64,000 bases of DNA, from contig JAIBAP010000023.1 in the NCBI GenBank assembly GCA_019695115.1, positions 1 to 64,000 of the forward strand. Reading direction: 5' to 3'. Positions 60,921 through 64,000 of the stretch are shown piece by piece. Origin of the DNA: Caldilineales bacterium. Its GTDB lineage: Bacteria > Chloroflexota > Anaerolineae > J102. The notes beneath the pieces are model-generated. The model was not told the origin of the DNA and made no database searches. It saw only the letters and a program-made list of their open reading frames with translations. A program made the translations under genes and the position numbers. Numbering within the stretch: position 1 is the stretch's first letter; each line of letters begins with the position of its first letter.

Positions 60921-61736
60921 TCACGATTCAAATCGCTCGCCGGCCTCGATCCTGACCTCCAGGCTGTTGCCGGCTGGCGGCAGTGGGCAGGTGGCAAAGG
61001 GTGTGAAAGCGCAGGGCGGGTTGTAAGCGCGGTTGAAATCGAGTTCGACCCGGCCATCCGTCAGCAAGGGCGCATAGAGATAGCGGCAGGCGCCGTAGGT
61101 CTCCTTGCCGCTGGTGGCATCGCGAAAGATGAGCCACAGCAGATCGGGGCCGCCATCCAGGGCTTCCAGCCGCAGGGGGCGACCAGCGAGATCGAACTCC
61201 ACCCAGCCGGGGTTCTCCATCTCCACCACCATGCCCACCGTGTTCGGCACCGGCAACCGGCGCTGCGGCTGGCGCCGCCAGAAGACGCCCTCGACTCGAA
61301 AGCCATCGTCCGGCAGAAACCACCGCCGCCCCGGAAAAGTAAGGCGCTCCGCCCGCTCGGCATCCCACACCCGCAGCGCCGCCTGCTCACCCCGGCGGAT
61401 GATGACCATCGTCAGGGGGCCAACGGTCAGCTGCGAGGGGCCGCCTTCATCGCTATCGGCCAGCAGCTGCGACTCCGGCCCGGCTTTGCCATCCACCCGC
61501 ACATCTTCCGGACAAGTCAGTTGGAGGGTGGGTAGCCCGGCCCGGAACAGGATGACGCCCAGGTGGGCGGGGGCGCCGGCAGGCAGCACGATGTCGCAGG
61601 TCGGGTCGCTGCCGAGGGTGTTTGCTCCCTCGGCCAGCCACCACAGCCCGGCCAGGGCCAGCCAGCCGCTGGGGCCGGTCAGGCTTTCGTCCTTCTGTCG
61701 CCGCCAAAGCAGCAGATCAGTCTCAGCGTTTGTCAT
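60921..61736 (-). CDS. DUF1684 family protein
   Basis: A 271-residue protein with the DUF1684 pattern: RRQKDESLTGPSGWLALAGLWWL at the start, RVWDAERAERLTFPGRRWF in the middle, and the characteristic end DGRVELDFNRAYNPPCAFTPFATCPLPPAGN. The function is unknown. A TATACT box six bases before the ATG suggests a leaderless transcript. It is divergent from the HtrA gene, with 109 bases between them. Confidence 0.9.
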   Translation of the reverse strand: MTNAETDLLLWRRQKDESLTGPSGWLALAGLWWLAEGANTLGSDPTCDIVLPAGAPAHLGVILFRAGLPTLQLTCPEDVRVDGKAGPESQLLADSDEGGPSQLTVGPLTMVIIRRGEQAALRVWDAERAERLTFPGRRWFLPDDGFRVEGVFWRRQPQRRLPVPNTVGMVVEMENPGWVEFDLAGRPLRLEALDGGPDLLWLIFRDATSGKETYGACRYLYAPLLTDGRVELDFNRAYNPPCAFTPFATCPLPPAGNSLEVRIEAGERFES

Positions 61737-61742
61737 GGCCCC

Positions 61743-61748
61743 AGTATA
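61743..61748 (-). promoter_or_regulatory. Putative -10 box giving a leaderless DUF1684 mRNA
   Basis: On the minus strand TATACT is followed by six bases and the ATG at 61736. The -35 is not clear. A second TATACT on the plus strand at 61795 could serve the HtrA gene. Confidence 0.5.
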
Positions 61749-61845
61749 TCACCCTATCACCCCGCCCGGCTTTCCTGCCGCCTGCGCCTGGCTGTATACT
61801 GGCCGCGTTACCATCCCTGGCAAAACTGACATCCTTTTTCTCGCT

Positions 61846-63057
61846 ATGCGCCCACGCACCCTCTTCGCTCTACTCATCCTCCTCCTGGCCGTCTGTCTGT
61901 GCGGATTGGCAGGCGGCGCGCTCCTGGCCAGCCGCAGCCCGGCGATTGCCGACCTGTTGGCCGGGCGCAGGGCCGAACCCGCCCTACGGCCCAGCCCCAC
62001 CGCCTCACCCACGGCCACACCCCTTGCGACCCCCGCCGCGGCGGGAGAGAGCGGCGTCGACGCCGAGGCCCGGCTGATCAGACTCTATCGGACGGTCAGC
62101 CCGGCCGTCGTCAATATCACCACCCAGGTGCTGCGCCAGAATTTCTTCTTTGGCCCGGTGCCCGAAAGCGGCTCTGGCTCTGGTTTTGTTTGGGATGACC
62201 AGGGTCACATTCTGACCAACTACCATGTCATCGATGGCGCCCAAAGCATCGACGTCAGCTTTGGCGACGAAGTGGCGGTACCGGCCACAGTGATCGGCGC
62301 CGACCCGGCCAACGATCTGGCCGTGCTGAAGGTAGAGAAGCTGCCAGAGGGCGTTCAGGCGTTGACGATGGGCGACTCCGATGCCCTGCAGGTCGGGCAG
62401 ACGGCCGTCGCCATCGGCAACCCGTTCGGGCAGTTCCAGCGCACACTGACGGTGGGTGTGATCAGCGCCCTCGACCGCACCATGCAGACCGACAACGACA
62501 AGCTCCTGCGCGGGGTGATCCAGACGGACGCCGCCATCAACCAGGGCAATTCGGGCGGGCCGCTGCTCGATTCCGAGGGCCGGGTGATCGGCATCAACAC
62601 CGCCATTTTCTCGCCATCGGGGGCCAATGCCGGCGTGGGGCTGGCGATCCCGATCAACAAGGCCAGGCGCATCGCCCCTGTCCTGATCGAAAAAGGCCGC
62701 TATGCTCACCCCTGGCTGGGCATCGAGCAACTTGGCTATGCCCTCAGCCCGGTGCTGGCCCAGGCCTTGAACCTGCCGCAAAGCCAGGGATTGCTCATCG
62801 CCCAAATTTACCGCGATTCACCGGCCGATCAAGCTGGTTTGCGCGGTGCGACGGATGAGGTCGCCTTTGGCAACCGGCGTCTGCTGGTGGGCGGCGACAT
62901 CCTCACGGCCATCGACGGCGTCCCCCTGAAAACCTGGGACGACCTGGACGCCTACCTGTCCGAGCAAACCGAAGTCGGGCAGACGGTGCGCTTGAGCATC
63001 GTGCGAGGGGGCGAAGAGCGGGTGGTCGAGGTGGTGGTGGGCGAAGATCCGCGCTGA
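61846..63057 (+). CDS. htrA: HtrA/DegP-type serine protease with PDZ domain
   Basis: A 403-residue envelope protease. An N-terminal membrane anchor (LFALLILLLAVCLCGLAGG) and a Pro/Thr linker precede the trypsin-like domain with His127 (LTNYHVID), Asp157 (PANDLAVLK) and Ser236 (NQGNSGGPLLDS). One PDZ domain lies at about 300-400. It would degrade or refold damaged exported proteins. I chose the ATG at 61846; the long upstream frame runs over the divergent DUF1684 gene. Confidence 0.95.
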   Translation: MRPRTLFALLILLLAVCLCGLAGGALLASRSPAIADLLAGRRAEPALRPSPTASPTATPLATPAAAGESGVDAEARLIRLYRTVSPAVVNITTQVLRQNFFFGPVPESGSGSGFVWDDQGHILTNYHVIDGAQSIDVSFGDEVAVPATVIGADPANDLAVLKVEKLPEGVQALTMGDSDALQVGQTAVAIGNPFGQFQRTLTVGVISALDRTMQTDNDKLLRGVIQTDAAINQGNSGGPLLDSEGRVIGINTAIFSPSGANAGVGLAIPINKARRIAPVLIEKGRYAHPWLGIEQLGYALSPVLAQALNLPQSQGLLIAQIYRDSPADQAGLRGATDEVAFGNRRLLVGGDILTAIDGVPLKTWDDLDAYLSEQTEVGQTVRLSIVRGGEERVVEVVVGEDPR

Positions 63058-63114
63058 AGCTGCCACTTGCAGCGCGCGTCCATCTGGCTACAATGACGTT
63101 CGCAAGGAGTTGAG

Positions 63115-64000
63115 ATGGCGAAATCAGCGGACATTGGCAGCAAGCGACTCATCAGCCTGGCCCCCAATACCTGGGTGCGCTGGCTGACCGGCGACCCCGA
63201 AGCGCAGGCGCTGGAGTTTCTGTCGGGCGAATTTCAGTGGGTTGCGCGCGCCGCCGATGTGCTCATCAAGGCCGTCTCACCGCAGCACGGCGTCTTTCTG
63301 ATCGTCAACGAAATCCAGTTCCGACCCGACTCGCACATGCCCCAGCGGCTTCGCGCCTATGCCGCCCTGGCGGAAGAGCGATATGGCCTGAATATCTTCC
63401 CGGTGGTCATCAATATCCTGCCCCTGGGGCCAACGGAGACCATCCTCACCAGCTATCACTCTGATTTCATGGGGCTGATGGCGCATCAGGATTACAGGGT
63501 CATCAACCTCTGGGAAGTCGATGTAGACATGGTGCAGGCTCAAGATTGGACGACCCTCTTGCCGTTTGCGCCAATCCTGAAAGGCGGCGATAATCCACTC
63601 GTCATCCGTAAAGCGCTGGCGCGGCTGCGCGAAGATGAACAGCTCGCCGATATGGAGGCCCTGCTGGCTTTCTTTGCCACCTTTGTGATGACGCCCGAAG
63701 AAGTACTCCGACTGATGAGGTGGGACATGACCATGCTCCGCGAATCACCCTGGTACAGCGAGATCGAAGAAGAGGCGATTGCCCGCGGCCTGGAACAGGG
63801 TCTCCAACAGGGGCTTGTGCAAGGACGCCGAAGAGAGCGCTACGAGATGCTCATCCGCCTGCTCGATTATCGTTTTGGTGCGACGCCGCTCGTCTTTCAA
63901 GAGCGCGTTCAGCAGCTGGGCATCGAACAGTTAGGCTCTCTCATCGACGCCGCCCTGACTGCTCCCTCGTTGGAAGCGGTGGAGGAGACCCTATCCACCC
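63115..64000 (+). CDS. Rpn/DUF4351-type PD-(D/E)XK nuclease family protein, partial
   Basis: At least 295 residues, open to the window edge. The start KSADIGSKRLISLAPNTWVRWL is followed by FLIVNEIQFRPD, where the Glu-x-Gln fits the PD-(D/E)XK core of Rpn-type nucleases, and LRAYAALAEERYGL. The later part has the typical charged helix (EEEAIARGLEQGLQQGLVQG). Rpn proteins have been linked to recombination and to phage defence. AAGGAG precedes the ATG. The C-terminus is outside the window. Confidence 0.82.
   Translation, partial: MAKSADIGSKRLISLAPNTWVRWLTGDPEAQALEFLSGEFQWVARAADVLIKAVSPQHGVFLIVNEIQFRPDSHMPQRLRAYAALAEERYGLNIFPVVINILPLGPTETILTSYHSDFMGLMAHQDYRVINLWEVDVDMVQAQDWTTLLPFAPILKGGDNPLVIRKALARLREDEQLADMEALLAFFATFVMTPEEVLRLMRWDMTMLRESPWYSEIEEEAIARGLEQGLQQGLVQGRRRERYEMLIRLLDYRFGATPLVFQERVQQLGIEQLGSLIDAALTAPSLEAVEETLST

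Overview
The window is a 64 kb stretch of GC-rich (roughly two-thirds G+C by eye) bacterial chromosome. It most resembles a Chloroflexota genome of the Anaerolineae type. The clues are lipoproteins with long Pro/Thr linkers, very large secreted M6 metalloproteases ending in DNRLRE-type domains, a DUF2723 membrane protein, several BMP-type and sugar ABC importers with UroD-like and isomerase-like enzymes, and spacers full of short repeats. This assignment is inference; no rRNA or tRNA gene was seen.

Layout. 0-3 kb: a 74-bp tandem repeat, a glutamine amidotransferase (trpG/pabA type), an Amt-like membrane protein lacking both pore histidines, and a Mut7-C/zinc-ribbon protein. 3.1-9.1 kb: five tightly packed genes for glycan assembly (DUF2723, two GT4, a methyltransferase, a GT2). 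9-13 kb: single housekeeping genes (sucrase/ferredoxin-like, nth, EEP nuclease, ICMT-like, AAC(3)-like). 13-20.5 kb: a BMP-type nucleoside ABC importer and a hydantoinase/dihydropyrimidinase. The importer operon is split by a repeat-bounded GxxExxY insertion. 20.5-26.3 kb: an ECF sigma/zinc anti-sigma pair, a DUF3179 lipoprotein, a CLC channel and a DhnA-type aldolase. 26.5-32.3 kb: an FGGY kinase with a sugar isomerase, then a siderophore-type ABC importer. 32.5-38.8 kb: an SDR, YgeY and YgeW homologues, a second repeat-bounded GxxExxY unit, and the two E1 subunits of a 2-oxoacid dehydrogenase. 39-47 kb: a UroD-family protein, a frameshifted small ORF, a ParB-like protein, a 5'-nucleotidase, a sugar ABC importer and a pterin-binding methyltransferase. 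47.5-55.2 kb: two giant secreted M6 proteases with nearly identical 3' ends. 55.2-57.5 kb: a cluster of toxin-antitoxin modules, several broken, separated by copies of one palindrome. 57.5-64 kb: an SH3 lipoprotein, a thiolase, msrA, a DUF1684 protein, an HtrA protease and the start of an Rpn-type nuclease gene.

How it fits together. The BMP importer, hydantoinase, YgeY, YgeW and 5'-nucleotidase together suggest scavenging of nucleosides and ureides. The kinase, isomerase, aldolase, SDR and sugar importer suggest carbohydrate use. The M6 proteases suggest extracellular protein degradation.

The most unusual layer is non-coding. (i) A family of perfect palindromes with the arm TGCGACGCACCT recurs at least seven times and delimits the toxin-antitoxin modules. 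(ii) Two GxxExxY nuclease genes each sit in a spacer bounded by inverted repeats and preceded by tandem copies of those repeats. (iii) Many spacers are filled by word-like micro-repeats that run from a stop codon right up to the next start codon. (iv) Several genes have a -10 box only 6-9 bases from the ATG, which implies leaderless mRNAs.
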